Below the pieces are notes generated by a model. The model had not been told where the DNA came from. It was given only the letters and a program-made list of their open reading frames with translations, and searched no databases. A stretch of DNA of 40,282 bases from assembly GCA_913020395.1 (NCBI GenBank), contig CAJWCA010000003.1:1-40282 (forward strand), given 5' to 3'. The translations under genes were made by a program, and so were the position numbers. This document shows, one piece after another, positions 15,948-24,779 of the stretch (position 1 is the stretch's first letter; each line of letters starts with the position of its first letter). The stretch comes from an uncultured Cellvibrionales bacterium. Its GTDB lineage: Bacteria; Pseudomonadota; Gammaproteobacteria; Pseudomonadales; Cellvibrionaceae.

Positions 15948-16685
15948 TCACTGTTTTGCTTTCGATGTTTCCAGTGTTTGACTGAACTGAGCGATAGAAG
16001 ACATCAGAGCCTTTTTATTTTTTCGATTGTCGCTGTCCAGGCAGTAAGCCCTCATATCTTTTGTCAGCGCCACTAAGCCAAACAGCGTTGACTCGGGTTT
16101 TGGCGACCAGGCACTGCCGGCCATGGCCGTAAAACCCTGCACCGGCATTGAGAAATGATAGGTTTCGCCATCCCGCTTCTGGCTTGCACTATCGGGATAC
16201 TTCACGCCCTTGAGCAGGGTCATCCAGATTTGTTCTAAACTGCTGGCCGTTTGCGCCGGGATGTCCGCTTCACAATACACCCTTGGAATATCGTCTGGGT
16301 CATCGGGGTAGAGGTTGCGCAACTCAGCCAAGCCATCTTCATTTTTGGTCCACTCGCCGTCCTCACTCAGCGTTTGCACCGCGCCGCTCTCCATCATCGG
16401 CATCATTTGATAACCCCAGAGATGGATTTCAGGTGCCATATAAAATATCTGGTGGCGCCCTTCACTGTGCTTAACACCCAGCGCATATTCCGGAGAAAAC
16501 GAGGGTGTCACAATCACCCGCAAATTCACATTTTGAGCATAGGCATCCCGCAGATAATAGGCGACCAGTTTATTGTAATCCTCAAGATAGAACCCGCCGG
16601 AGTAAATGGACTCCTCAGGCACCAGGTGATCAACCGAGTGGGCCGATCCAGATATTAATAACAGTGACAACAGCAGGTATTTCAT
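15948..16685 (-). CDS. Secreted hypothetical protein
   Basis: I do not recognise a family. The 245-residue protein begins with a classic signal peptide (MKYLLLSLLLISGSAHS, cleavage near residue 17). The mature part is acidic and rich in Tyr, Trp and Met, with two Cys (in PRVYCEAD and MRAYCLDSDN) that could form one disulphide. It ends in a charged helical tail. A TATAAT sequence on the minus strand at 16712-16717 may be its -10 element. It converges on the LysR gene, with only 6 nt between stop codons. Probably a periplasmic protein; no function proposed. Confidence 0.6.
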   Translation of the reverse strand: MKYLLLSLLLISGSAHSVDHLVPEESIYSGGFYLEDYNKLVAYYLRDAYAQNVNLRVIVTPSFSPEYALGVKHSEGRHQIFYMAPEIHLWGYQMMPMMESGAVQTLSEDGEWTKNEDGLAELRNLYPDDPDDIPRVYCEADIPAQTASSLEQIWMTLLKGVKYPDSASQKRDGETYHFSMPVQGFTAMAGSAWSPKPESTLFGLVALTKDMRAYCLDSDNRKNKKALMSSIAQFSQTLETSKAKQ

Positions 16686-16732
16686 TGGGTTTCCAGCACA
16701 AATTTATCTTTATTATAATGTAGCCCAACAGC

Positions 16733-18565
16733 TTAACGCACTGTGACACTCTTGGCCAAATTCCGGGGTTTGTCTGGATTGTGGCCCCGCAGCGTCGCAC
16801 AGTGATAGGCGAGCAACTGACAGGGAATGATATCTGCAATACCGGCGCTGGGTAAGGTGCCCTTCCCCCCAGTCTCCCCGGCGGCAAAAGGCAGTTCGAT
16901 GAACTCATCAAACAGTTCATTGGTTTTCGTACCAATGGCAATGAGGTGGGCACCTCTGGATTTGAGCTCAGCAGCAACATTGATCATGTAGGCGTCCCCG
17001 TGGTTTACAAAAAGAATGACCGGGGTGCCGGGCTCCAACAAAGCGATCACGCCATGTTTCAGCTCTCCCGCCGAAAACGCTTCTGCGTGAATATAGCTGG
17101 CTTCTTTGATGTTCAACGCCGCAATTTGTGCAACGGCCTGATGCGCCCCCCGCCCGAGAACATAGACATGGCGAGCCCCGTGCAGATTTTTTGCGATCTC
17201 TTTAATGCCCATCGAATAGCTCTCATTTAATCGAAGGCTCAGCGCTTGAGACAAGTTATCTAACTGGGCATCGGCTCGATTCATCTCACCTTGACACGCA
17301 AGCGCTAAATGATAACCAAAGGCAATTTGGGAGGACGCAGATTTGGTGGACAAGACACAAATTTCAGGGCCACAGCGATTCAGAAAAACCTGATCAACCA
17401 ACAGTGACATTGATGAACCAACACAGTTTAACAAAGCAATTGTTTCAAGTTTGCAAGACCGGGCCAGCTCAAGGGCATCCAGGGTATCCGCTGTCTCCCC
17501 ACTTTGGCTAATCGCCAGCATCACATCCGATTCAGACAAAAGCTCTCGATAGTCTTGCACTTCATAGGCGGCGATAGCCTGGGCTGGCACAGAGGCAAGG
17601 GTGCGAAGGTAATAGGCGATTTGGCACGCAGTGAAATAAGCCCCGCCCGCTCCAGTCACCCACACCTGGCGGGCATTGTTCAGGCGAGCGGCCACCTTCA
17701 ACACTCTTTCCCGGCTGTCTCGTGTAGAGGTGGCAATGCTTGACCACTGCTCAAAAATCTCTTTTATCATGAAGTGAGGGTGACCCTCTTTCGACCTGCC
17801 AACATCACTGATATCCAGCGTCTGCCAATGAATGTCGGCGCTGCTATTGCCGGTCTCAGTGCCTTGAATTTGCGTTCCGCTGAGTGAATGGGAGACCAAC
17901 TCCCGATCCTTTAACACGCGATAGTCTTTGGTATATTCAGCGATCGCCAACACATCTGAGGCCAGGTAAATCGCATCGCCATTTCTTCCAAGAATGAGGG
18001 GTGAGCCATCCTTGATACCCACAAACTGCCGACACTCTGCATTCAACACTATCAGGGTATTGCGTCCTGTCAGCTGATTGAAAGCCTGGCGCACGGCCTC
18101 GGCAAACCTGTCGTTCATGCACTGTGCACCCGACTCCACCGATAACTCGTTCAGTATCTGTTCTATCAAGCGGACGATCACTTCCGTATCCGTGTCTGAC
18201 TGAAAGCGGTGCCCACGTTTAATCAAATCCGATTTAAGTCGCTGGTAGTTTTCCACAATACCGTTGTGCGCCAATGAAAAACCCTTGCCACTGGCAAGGT
18301 GTGGATGGCAGTTGGCCAGATTAACCGCGCCGTGAGTTGCCCAGCGGGTATGTCCAATGGCTATCTCGCTGGGTGGCAGTACGTGTGTTTCTTCCAACGC
18401 ACTCACCCCACCAATGGCGCCCAGGTCTTTGTAAACCCGAACGGAATTCTGTGCAATGGTAGACACTCCCCAGGAGTCATAACCTCGATATTCAAGTTTC
18501 TTCAGGCCCTTCACAACTTGGCTAACGGCGTTGCCAGAGCCACTGTAGGCGAATATTCCACACAT
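16733..18565 (-). CDS. glmS: Glutamine-fructose-6-phosphate aminotransferase (isomerizing)
   Basis: GlmS makes glucosamine-6-phosphate from fructose-6-phosphate and glutamine, the first step towards UDP-GlcNAc for peptidoglycan and LPS. This 610-residue protein has the N-terminal nucleophile Cys (MCGIFAYSG), GHTRWATHG and AHNGIVENY of the glutaminase domain, two SIS sugar-isomerase domains (GAGGAYFTACQIAYYL, SQSGETADTLDAL, then GRGAHQAVA), and the C-terminal PRNLAKSVTV tail that closes the active site. AGAGGA lies 8 nt before ATG 18565 inside a palindromic operator. It is divergent from a TrmB-type regulator. I cannot tell whether this is the only glmS of the genome or a second, inducible copy. 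Confidence 0.93.
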   Translation of the reverse strand: MCGIFAYSGSGNAVSQVVKGLKKLEYRGYDSWGVSTIAQNSVRVYKDLGAIGGVSALEETHVLPPSEIAIGHTRWATHGAVNLANCHPHLASGKGFSLAHNGIVENYQRLKSDLIKRGHRFQSDTDTEVIVRLIEQILNELSVESGAQCMNDRFAEAVRQAFNQLTGRNTLIVLNAECRQFVGIKDGSPLILGRNGDAIYLASDVLAIAEYTKDYRVLKDRELVSHSLSGTQIQGTETGNSSADIHWQTLDISDVGRSKEGHPHFMIKEIFEQWSSIATSTRDSRERVLKVAARLNNARQVWVTGAGGAYFTACQIAYYLRTLASVPAQAIAAYEVQDYRELLSESDVMLAISQSGETADTLDALELARSCKLETIALLNCVGSSMSLLVDQVFLNRCGPEICVLSTKSASSQIAFGYHLALACQGEMNRADAQLDNLSQALSLRLNESYSMGIKEIAKNLHGARHVYVLGRGAHQAVAQIAALNIKEASYIHAEAFSAGELKHGVIALLEPGTPVILFVNHGDAYMINVAAELKSRGAHLIAIGTKTNELFDEFIELPFAAGETGGKGTLPSAGIADIIPCQLLAYHCATLRGHNPDKPRNLAKSVTVR

Positions 18566-18566
18566 T

Positions 18567-18585
18567 TGTCAAATCCTCTGTGACA
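18567..18585. promoter_or_regulatory. Operator copy 1 (TGTCA-N9-TGACA) at the glmS start
   Basis: TGTCA (18567-18571), a 9-nt spacer and TGACA (18581-18585) form a palindrome that begins 1 nt upstream of the glmS start codon and covers its ribosome-binding site. The flanks match those of copy 2, giving a shared consensus ATTTGTCA-N9-TGACATA. Confidence 0.75.
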
Positions 18586-18638
18586 TATTGATGATGAAAT
18601 GCACCTTATTTCAGGTACAATCAGCACACAATCCCATT

Positions 18639-18657
18639 TGTCATCAATAAATTGACA
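18639..18657. promoter_or_regulatory. Operator copy 2 (TGTCA-N9-TGACA) before the trmB-type gene
   Basis: TGTCA (18639-18643), a 9-nt spacer and TGACA (18653-18657) repeat the copy-1 palindrome with the same spacing, 72 bp away centre to centre. It ends 5 nt before the regulator's start codon. The spacer sequence differs, so only the arms and flanks are conserved, as expected for a protein-binding site. Confidence 0.75.
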
Positions 18658-18662
18658 TAATT

Positions 18663-19409
18663 ATGAATATACATGCAACCCTTGCAACGCTGGGCCTTGA
18701 GCAGCGGGAAACAGATTTATATCTCGCTTTGCTTAAATTGGGGCCCTCTTCCATTCGAGACATCGCCAGCAGTGCAGGCATCAACCGGGGGACCAGTTAT
18801 GAACTGCTCAAAGGCCTGCAAAAGAAACAATTGGTCACTTATTACCCAAAGGGCAAACGGCGATTTTTCTGTGCAGAAAACCCCGAGCAGCTGCTAGTTT
18901 TAGCAAAAGAGAAAAGTGACAAGCTGCAACATTCCATCGATGTATTACGTCACGAAATTGTGCCCGACCTGAGCAGTTTTCAAAGCAACGACAGTGGTGT
19001 TGATGTTCGGTATTACGAGGGTGATGACGGAATCGAATTTGTCTTAAAGGATATTTTGTCTACGGTGGGTCAATCGGAAGATCAAAGTTATAGCGTGTAT
19101 TCTTCTCGGCTTCTGCGCAAACACCTCTATCGCCCTTTCCCCAATTACACACGACAGCGGGTGCAAAAAGGCATTCGGGTTAAGGTTATTGCCATTGGCG
19201 AAGGGGGTGAAGACGCGCCACTGGCGGAACGTAAATGGATCGATGTATCCGGGCAGGAAAAAAGTGCAAGCTACCTGGCCATTTACCCACCCAAGGTGGT
19301 GATGATTTCACTCACCGAGCGGGATTACCCCACCGCAGTCATGATCGAATCCCAGGGCATTGCCATGGCAATGAAGTTTTCTTTTGATGCGCTTTGGCAG
19401 CGTTTATAA
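18663..19409 (+). CDS. TrmB family sugar-sensing transcriptional regulator
   Basis: TrmB regulators are best known from archaea, where they bind sugars and control sugar uptake and glycolysis; bacteria carry related proteins. This 248-residue protein has the TrmB-type winged HTH at residues 5-75 (LGLEQRETDLYLALLKLGPSSIRDIASSAGINRGTSYELL in sequence segments), a coiled segment at about 80-105, and a C-terminal effector domain with a TrmB-like ligand-binding look. No good ribosome-binding site precedes the ATG, where the operator lies instead. The divergent arrangement and twin operators imply that it controls glmS and itself, with an amino-sugar or sugar phosphate as the likely signal. Confidence 0.8.
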   Translation: MNIHATLATLGLEQRETDLYLALLKLGPSSIRDIASSAGINRGTSYELLKGLQKKQLVTYYPKGKRRFFCAENPEQLLVLAKEKSDKLQHSIDVLRHEIVPDLSSFQSNDSGVDVRYYEGDDGIEFVLKDILSTVGQSEDQSYSVYSSRLLRKHLYRPFPNYTRQRVQKGIRVKVIAIGEGGEDAPLAERKWIDVSGQEKSASYLAIYPPKVVMISLTERDYPTAVMIESQGIAMAMKFSFDALWQRL

Positions 19410-19497
19410 ACACATACTGGGCCCTCTCTCGCCTCTCTGACACTGCCAACGTGAGCGAGTGAAAGAGAGACTGAGGTTTGGCCTTGATCAAGAAGTT

Positions 19498-20130
19498 TTA
19501 TGACTCGGCACGAAATCCATATTCAGCAGATGCGTCTGCAATCCACTTAAACAGGTAGTCTGCAAAGCTGCGGCGAATCACCAGGTCGAAAGACCCATCG
19601 TCTTTTTTGCAAACCAGTGCACCGGCTTTTGCAAAAGTTGTTTGCACACATCGACCCGCACCAAAATGTGAGGGGTGGAAGTCGTAACCACTGGATTTTT
19701 GCAGCAAAGGCAATACATCTTTACCGCTGAGATTCATCAAGGTCTGCCCACCGCTGAGATCCACAACGGCAAAGTGTCCATTCAAAGACTCCCGCAAACA
19801 CCTTTCCAGCTCAGCTTCTGTACCACCAACTACCACAAGCAACCACTCATTGGGGCTCAAGCAATAAACTTGTGTCTCCCCTGAGGCGGCCGACTCGCCA
19901 ATTTTGGTGGGCAACGCCAGACCCAATACTTCTTCGGTGCCGCGCAAAAACAATTCGTTATCGGGGTTGCCGCGCAGACTCAAGTGACCTTTGAGTGGAA
20001 ACTCTTTCAGCAATACGCCGCAATCCGCACCTTCAGCGCTGGACTGCGCCTGAATCACATAGTGCAAAGGAGACTCTCTGCGCACGGCCATTTCTGACTC
20101 AGAACTTTTTTCTCGAAGCGCTTCAGACAT
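19498..20130 (-). CDS. soxG: Heterotetrameric sarcosine oxidase, gamma subunit
   Basis: SoxG is the gamma subunit of the alpha-beta-gamma-delta sarcosine oxidase, a GcvT-like domain protein that packs against the tetrahydrofolate-binding part of SoxA. ATG 20130 overlaps the soxA stop by 8 nt and gives 210 residues starting MSEALREKSS. The longer frame to 20343 runs inside soxA and is not coding. Family signatures are SPNEWLLVV, then VVDLSGGQTLMNLSGKDVLPLLQKSSGYDFHP and VIRRSFADYLFKW. It is the last gene of the betaine cluster. The 88-nt gap to the convergent regulator gene shows no clear U-tailed terminator. Confidence 0.92.
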   Translation of the reverse strand: MSEALREKSSESEMAVRRESPLHYVIQAQSSAEGADCGVLLKEFPLKGHLSLRGNPDNELFLRGTEEVLGLALPTKIGESAASGETQVYCLSPNEWLLVVVGGTEAELERCLRESLNGHFAVVDLSGGQTLMNLSGKDVLPLLQKSSGYDFHPSHFGAGRCVQTTFAKAGALVCKKDDGSFDLVIRRSFADYLFKWIADASAEYGFRAES

Positions 20131-23100
20131 TGTGACGATCTCCCTGTGGATCATAAAAAACAGAACTGACAATTTCAGCGGCGACCGTTTGACCATTGGC
20201 CAGCGGACAGTGAACAATTTCACCCATTCGCTTGAGCCCGCCTTTAACCACCGCCATGGCGATGGAGTGGCCCAGGTTGGCGCTGTAATAACTAGAGGTA
20301 ACGTGGCCCTGCATCGCCATCGGTATCGGCTGATTGGGGTCATTCACAATCTGCGCTCCCTCTGGCAATACCGCTTTGGGGTTGAGGGTCTTCAAACCCA
20401 CCAGCTGTTTGCGACCTTCCCTCACCGTGTCACTGCGATCCAGTGAACGTTTGCCAATAAAGCTAAAGGCTTTTTTCTTGCCAACCACCCAGTCCATATC
20501 CATATCGGGCGGAGTCACAGAACCATCGGTATCTTGACCCACGATAATGAAACCTTTTTCAGCCCGCAGAACGTGCATGGTTTCCGTACCGTAGGGTGTA
20601 ATGTCAAACTCTTTACCCGCCTCTATCAAGGCCTCCCAAATGTGTCGGCCATAATGGGCTGGCACGTTGACTTCATAAGACAACTCGCCGGTAAAGCTGA
20701 TTCGGAATACCCTGGCCTTAATGCCGGCCACGGTACCGTCTCGCCAATCCATGAACTTAAACGCTTCGTTCGACAGCTCAATGTCACTGCACACCTTTTC
20801 AATAACCTTGCGTGCATTCGGGCCCGTGACGGTGGCTGTTGTCCAGTGATCAGTCACCGAAGTGAAATACACATCCAGTTCAGGCCACTCAGTTTGTTGC
20901 CACAACTCAAGCCAGGCCAACACGCCTGCTGCACCACCCGTGGTGGTGAACATCTGATAGTGATTTTCGCCGAGACAGGCGGTGACACCGTCGTCGAAAA
21001 TCATGCCGTCTTCTTTCAACATCACACCATAACGACACTTGCCTTGCGCCAGCTTCAGGTAGGAGTTTGTGTAGATGCGAGTAATAAACTCAGCGGCATC
21101 CGGGCCTTGTATATCAATTTTTCCGAGTGTAGAGGCATCCAAAATACCAACACTGTTACGCACTGCCAAACACTCGCGATCAACCGCCTGATGCATGTTC
21201 TCACCGGCCTTAGGGAAATACCAGGGCCGTTTCCACTGCCCTACATCTTCCCATTGAGCGCCGTGTTCTTCATGCCAACGGTGTACTGCAGTATAGCGCT
21301 CAGGGTCAAACAGGTCTTTCACATCGCGACCGGCAATAGCGCCAAAGGTTGTGGGTGTGTATGAAGGCCTGAAAATGGTAGTGCCCGTTTCGGGAATGCT
21401 CTGGCCCAGGGCCTTGGCTAAAATTGCCATCCCGTTAATATTGCCCAGCTTGCCCTGATCGGTACCAAAACCCATCGCGGTGTAACGCTTAACATGTTCA
21501 ACCGACTCATACCCTTCACGGGCGGCCAGTTCAATACCCGCGGCGGTCACATCCAGCTGGAAATCTACAAACTGACTCGGCGCCCGACTGGCAGGTTTGT
21601 TGTGAGGCACCAGAAACAAAGCTTGCTGCGGGTCTTGAGGCAACTCTTGCGTATTCGGAGAAACAAAACTACTGGTCCCGCTTCCAAACCCAGCCGCTGA
21701 TGCCGCTTGGGCGCCCGCTTTAGCGCCTTCGTTCAAACAGGCCAACAAACTGTATGTGCCTTTGCAGGCGCCCGCGGAACGCTCCGCTTGTTTAGAGGCC
21801 CCCGGAACAAACCCAACAACTTCATCATCCCACTGAGGCTTGGCGCCGGTGTGGGAGCTGAGGTGGATCACCGGGCTCCAACCACCCGAGCAAGCAATCA
21901 AGTCACAGGCCAGGGATTGTGATGGGCCGGTAACCCTGTTGCCTTCTCGATTGAGAGGTGCAACTACCGCCGCCTGCACACGTTTTTTACCAACAGTTTC
22001 AATAATACCGTGGCCATCAATGATTTCGATGCCCAGGTCACGAACGACCTTAACCAGCGCCCCACCAGGGTTCGCTCGGGAATCCACAACCGCCACCACT
22101 CGGCGGCCGGCATTGTGCCAGTCGATCGCAGTCTGGTAGGCATTGTCGTTTGTGGTAAACAGCACCAGGTCCTTGCCAGGCGCCACGGCATAACGATTGA
22201 CATAGGTCGACACCGAAGAGGCCATCATCACGCCTGGCACATCGTTTTTGCCAAATACCAATGGTCGTTCAATGGCGCCAGTTGCCAATACTACCTGCGC
22301 TGCACGCACTCGGTGAAGCCGCTGACGTGTGCCTTTTTCAGCACTCAAACCCAAATGATCTGTACGGCGTTCAAGGATTGCCAAAAAGTTATGGTCGTAA
22401 TACCCAAACACGGTGCTTCGGGGTAACAACAAAACGTTGTCCAGCGCCTGCAATTCGCTCAGTGTTTGCTCCACCCAGGCCCGGGCCGTTTTATCTCCAA
22501 TGTTCTGAGTGGATGCCAGCAGGCTGCCACCACATTCATTTTGTTCATCGGCAAGAATCACTCTTGCGCCGGTTCGCGCAGCTTCCAAGGCAGCCGTCAA
22601 TCCAGCGGGACCGGCGCCAACAACCAATACGTCGCAATGCTGATTAAGTTTGTCGTAAGTGTCTGGATCCGCCTCAACAGGTGCCTTGCCCAAACCCGCC
22701 GCCTTGCGGATAAAGTGTTCATAGGTCATCCACAATTTCTTCGGACGCATGAAGGTTTTGTAATAAAAACCCGGGGGCATCAAACGCCCCAGCGCACCCA
22801 TAGCGCCCATCACGTCGAAGTCGACACTCGGCCAACCGCTGACACTGCTCGCTTCAAGCCCCTCGTATAATTCGACTTGGGTAGCACGCAAATTGGGTAC
22901 CGTTTTTGAGCCACTTCCCAGCTGCATAATGCCGTTGGGTTCTTCCGCGCCGTGTCCAACAATACCCCGAGGGCGGCCATATTTAAAACTGCGCCCTACA
23001 ACATCGACACCGTTAGCCAGCAGAGCAGACGCCAGCGTATCACCCTGCACGCCTCGCAGGGCTTTGCCATTGAAGGTAAAGTTGATGACCGCGTCACGGT

Positions 23101-23137
23101 TCACCAAGCCCCCTTTCATTAATCGATTCGCTTGCAT
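20123..23137 (-). CDS. soxA: Heterotetrameric sarcosine oxidase, alpha subunit
   Basis: SoxA binds NAD+ and tetrahydrofolate and transfers the methyl group of sarcosine to make 5,10-methylene-THF. The 1004-residue protein has an N-terminal 2Fe-2S-ferredoxin-like fold without cysteines (GDTLASALLANGVDVVGRSFKYGRPRG split across residues 35-65), an NAD-binding Rossmann domain (VVGAGPAGLTAALEAARTGA near 170), and a C-terminal GcvT-like aminomethyltransferase domain from about residue 620 (ILDASTLGKIDIQGPDAAEF, then GYGR-type region HYGRHIWEALIEAGKEFDITPYGTE in pieces). Length is normal. The start overlaps the soxD stop (TAATG), indicating coupled translation. Confidence 0.96.
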   Translation of the reverse strand: MQANRLMKGGLVNRDAVINFTFNGKALRGVQGDTLASALLANGVDVVGRSFKYGRPRGIVGHGAEEPNGIMQLGSGSKTVPNLRATQVELYEGLEASSVSGWPSVDFDVMGAMGALGRLMPPGFYYKTFMRPKKLWMTYEHFIRKAAGLGKAPVEADPDTYDKLNQHCDVLVVGAGPAGLTAALEAARTGARVILADEQNECGGSLLASTQNIGDKTARAWVEQTLSELQALDNVLLLPRSTVFGYYDHNFLAILERRTDHLGLSAEKGTRQRLHRVRAAQVVLATGAIERPLVFGKNDVPGVMMASSVSTYVNRYAVAPGKDLVLFTTNDNAYQTAIDWHNAGRRVVAVVDSRANPGGALVKVVRDLGIEIIDGHGIIETVGKKRVQAAVVAPLNREGNRVTGPSQSLACDLIACSGGWSPVIHLSSHTGAKPQWDDEVVGFVPGASKQAERSAGACKGTYSLLACLNEGAKAGAQAASAAGFGSGTSSFVSPNTQELPQDPQQALFLVPHNKPASRAPSQFVDFQLDVTAAGIELAAREGYESVEHVKRYTAMGFGTDQGKLGNINGMAILAKALGQSIPETGTTIFRPSYTPTTFGAIAGRDVKDLFDPERYTAVHRWHEEHGAQWEDVGQWKRPWYFPKAGENMHQAVDRECLAVRNSVGILDASTLGKIDIQGPDAAEFITRIYTNSYLKLAQGKCRYGVMLKEDGMIFDDGVTACLGENHYQMFTTTGGAAGVLAWLELWQQTEWPELDVYFTSVTDHWTTATVTGPNARKVIEKVCSDIELSNEAFKFMDWRDGTVAGIKARVFRISFTGELSYEVNVPAHYGRHIWEALIEAGKEFDITPYGTETMHVLRAEKGFIIVGQDTDGSVTPPDMDMDWVVGKKKAFSFIGKRSLDRSDTVREGRKQLVGLKTLNPKAVLPEGAQIVNDPNQPIPMAMQGHVTSSYYSANLGHSIAMAVVKGGLKRMGEIVHCPLANGQTVAAEIVSSVFYDPQGDRHNV

Positions 23138-23439
23138 TATCGTGTGACTCCTGCGGTCTCTTCTGTAACGCTGGGCTCAGACCCGATGGGATAAGTTTCC
23201 AGAATTTCATAACTCAAGGTATGGCGAGTGACGTTAAAATACCGGCGACACGCCGCCGCGTGATACCACATCTCATGGTGGATGCCACGGGGGTTCTTGC
23301 GGAAAAATAAATAGTCTCCCCACTCCTGATCACTCAGTGCTTCGGGTTCCAGAGGTCGCGCAATGTGCGCTTCGCCACTGTAAGTAAATTCTTCTTCTTC
23401 ACGTGTTTCATTACAGTAGGGGCAGTGAATTTGTAACAT
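23137..23439 (-). CDS. soxD: Heterotetrameric sarcosine oxidase, delta subunit
   Basis: The small SoxD subunit holds a structural zinc ion. In this 100-residue protein the expected ligands are present: C6 and C9 in HCPYCNE, and H60 and C64 in WYHAAACRRYFN. The conserved middle EWGDYLFFRKNPRGIHHEMW is also intact. It is located between soxB and soxA, 11 nt after soxB, and its stop overlaps the soxA start. The extended tail after ETYPIGSEPS is poorly conserved, as usual. Confidence 0.95.
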   Translation of the reverse strand: MLQIHCPYCNETREEEEFTYSGEAHIARPLEPEALSDQEWGDYLFFRKNPRGIHHEMWYHAAACRRYFNVTRHTLSYEILETYPIGSEPSVTEETAGVTR

Positions 23440-23450
23440 CTCAAGGTCCT

Positions 23451-24701
23451 CTAGTGAGCCACACCGGCAGCGCCGTGTTCATCAATTAATGCACCGCTGC
23501 TAAAGCGGTCTATGTTAAATGCCTCTGCCATTGGATGAGGCCGATCATTGGCCACCGTATCGGCAAAGACGTAACCGGACCCCGGTGTTGCCTTAAATCC
23601 TCCGGTTCCCCAACCACAGTTAAAATAAAGCCCTTTCACAGAGGTTTTACTCACAATCGGGCAGGCATCCGGGCAGGTGTCAACAATACCGCCCCACTGT
23701 CGATTCATTCGCACCCGGCTGAAGGCCGGGAACAGTTCGCAAATGGCTTGCACGGTGTGTTCAATCACGTGAAATGAACCCCGCTGACCATAACCATTGT
23801 AGGCATCCACACCCGCGCCGATGACCAGATCACCTTTGTCGGACTGGCTGATATAACCGTGTACCGCATTAGACATAACAACGGTATCCAGACACGGTTT
23901 TACCGGTTCAGACACCAAGGCCTGCAAAGGGCGTGACTCAATAGGCAATCGCAGTCCGGCCATAGCCGCCATCACGCCGGAATTACCCGCGGTCACACAG
24001 GCCACCTTGCGTGCACCGATAAAACCCTTGGTGGTTTCCACGCCGACCACTTCGCCATTTGAGCGACGAATGCCAGTCACTTCTGTTTCCTGAATAAGAT
24101 CCACACCCAGCGCATCCGCCCCGCGTGCGTAACCCCAGGCCACCGCATCGTGACGGGCGGTGCCCCCACGAGGCTGCCAAGAGGCACCCAATACGGGATA
24201 ACGTGAATCGGGTGAGCAGTTCATCAAAGGCACTATGTCCTGCACTTCTGCGGTCGACAATACATGGCCATCAATGCCGTTAAGGCGGTTGGCGTTAACC
24301 CGCCGCTCAATGTCGCGCATGTCTTGAAGAGTATGCCCCAGGTTTAACACGCCACGCTGACTAAACATGACATTAAAGTTCAAGTCCTGACTCAGGTCTT
24401 CCCAGAGTTTTAAGGCAAACTCATACAATTGAGACGCCTCATCCCAGAGGTAATTTGAGCGGATAATGGTAGTATTCCTGGCTGTATTACCGCCGCCGAG
24501 ATAGCCTTTTTCCACTACCGCCACATTAGTAATGCCATGCACCTTTGCCAGATAGTAGGCGGTCGCCAAACCGTGTCCACCACCACCCACAATCACCACG
24601 TCATACACTTTTTTGGGCGTGGGGTTGCGCCAGGCACGCTGCCAATTTTCATGGTATTTGTGTGCGTGCTTGAAAAGTTTCAGGAGCGAATATTTTTCCA
24701 T
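23451..24701 (-). CDS. soxB: Heterotetrameric sarcosine oxidase, beta subunit
   Basis: SoxB is the flavoprotein subunit that oxidises sarcosine. It binds FAD in a Rossmann fold ([19 protein letters not shown], residues about 35-53) and FMN covalently at a His, here probably H184 in [12 protein letters not shown]. The C-terminal [14 protein letters not shown] is also typical. I chose ATG 24701 ([10 protein letters not shown]) because family members begin with that sequence; an in-frame ATG at 24716 adds five residues. Electrons pass to oxygen, giving H2O2, in the isolated enzyme. It is separated from the upstream serine dehydratase-like gene by about 78 nt. Confidence 0.95.
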   Translation of the reverse strand: MEKYSLLKLFKHAHKYHENWQRAWRNPTPKKVYDVVIVGGGGHGLATAYYLAKVHGITNVAVVEKGYLGGGNTARNTTIIRSNYLWDEASQLYEFALKLWEDLSQDLNFNVMFSQRGVLNLGHTLQDMRDIERRVNANRLNGIDGHVLSTAEVQDIVPLMNCSPDSRYPVLGASWQPRGGTARHDAVAWGYARGADALGVDLIQETEVTGIRRSNGEVVGVETTKGFIGARKVACVTAGNSGVMAAMAGLRLPIESRPLQALVSEPVKPCLDTVVMSNAVHGYISQSDKGDLVIGAGVDAYNGYGQRGSFHVIEHTVQAICELFPAFSRVRMNRQWGGIVDTCPDACPIVSKTSVKGLYFNCGWGTGGFKATPGSGYVFADTVANDRPHPMAEAFNIDRFSSGALIDEHGAAGVAH

Positions 24702-24779
24702 AGTCATCTCAATCAAGTTGTCAATATTAAGTATTCTCGACGCTGGCGATCACGCTGATCGTGCGTCCGTTTTTTATCT

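Noticed and set aside
20131-20343. N-terminal extension of soxG by 71 codons
   Set aside because: It lies fully inside the conserved end of soxA and its translation is Trp/Arg-rich without family similarity; ATG 20130 is the normal start.
24722-24779. CGATC-AGCGT-GATCG hairpin before soxB as a terminator
   Set aside because: The stem is only 5 bp and the T-run follows it on the plus strand, opposite to transcription of the operon.
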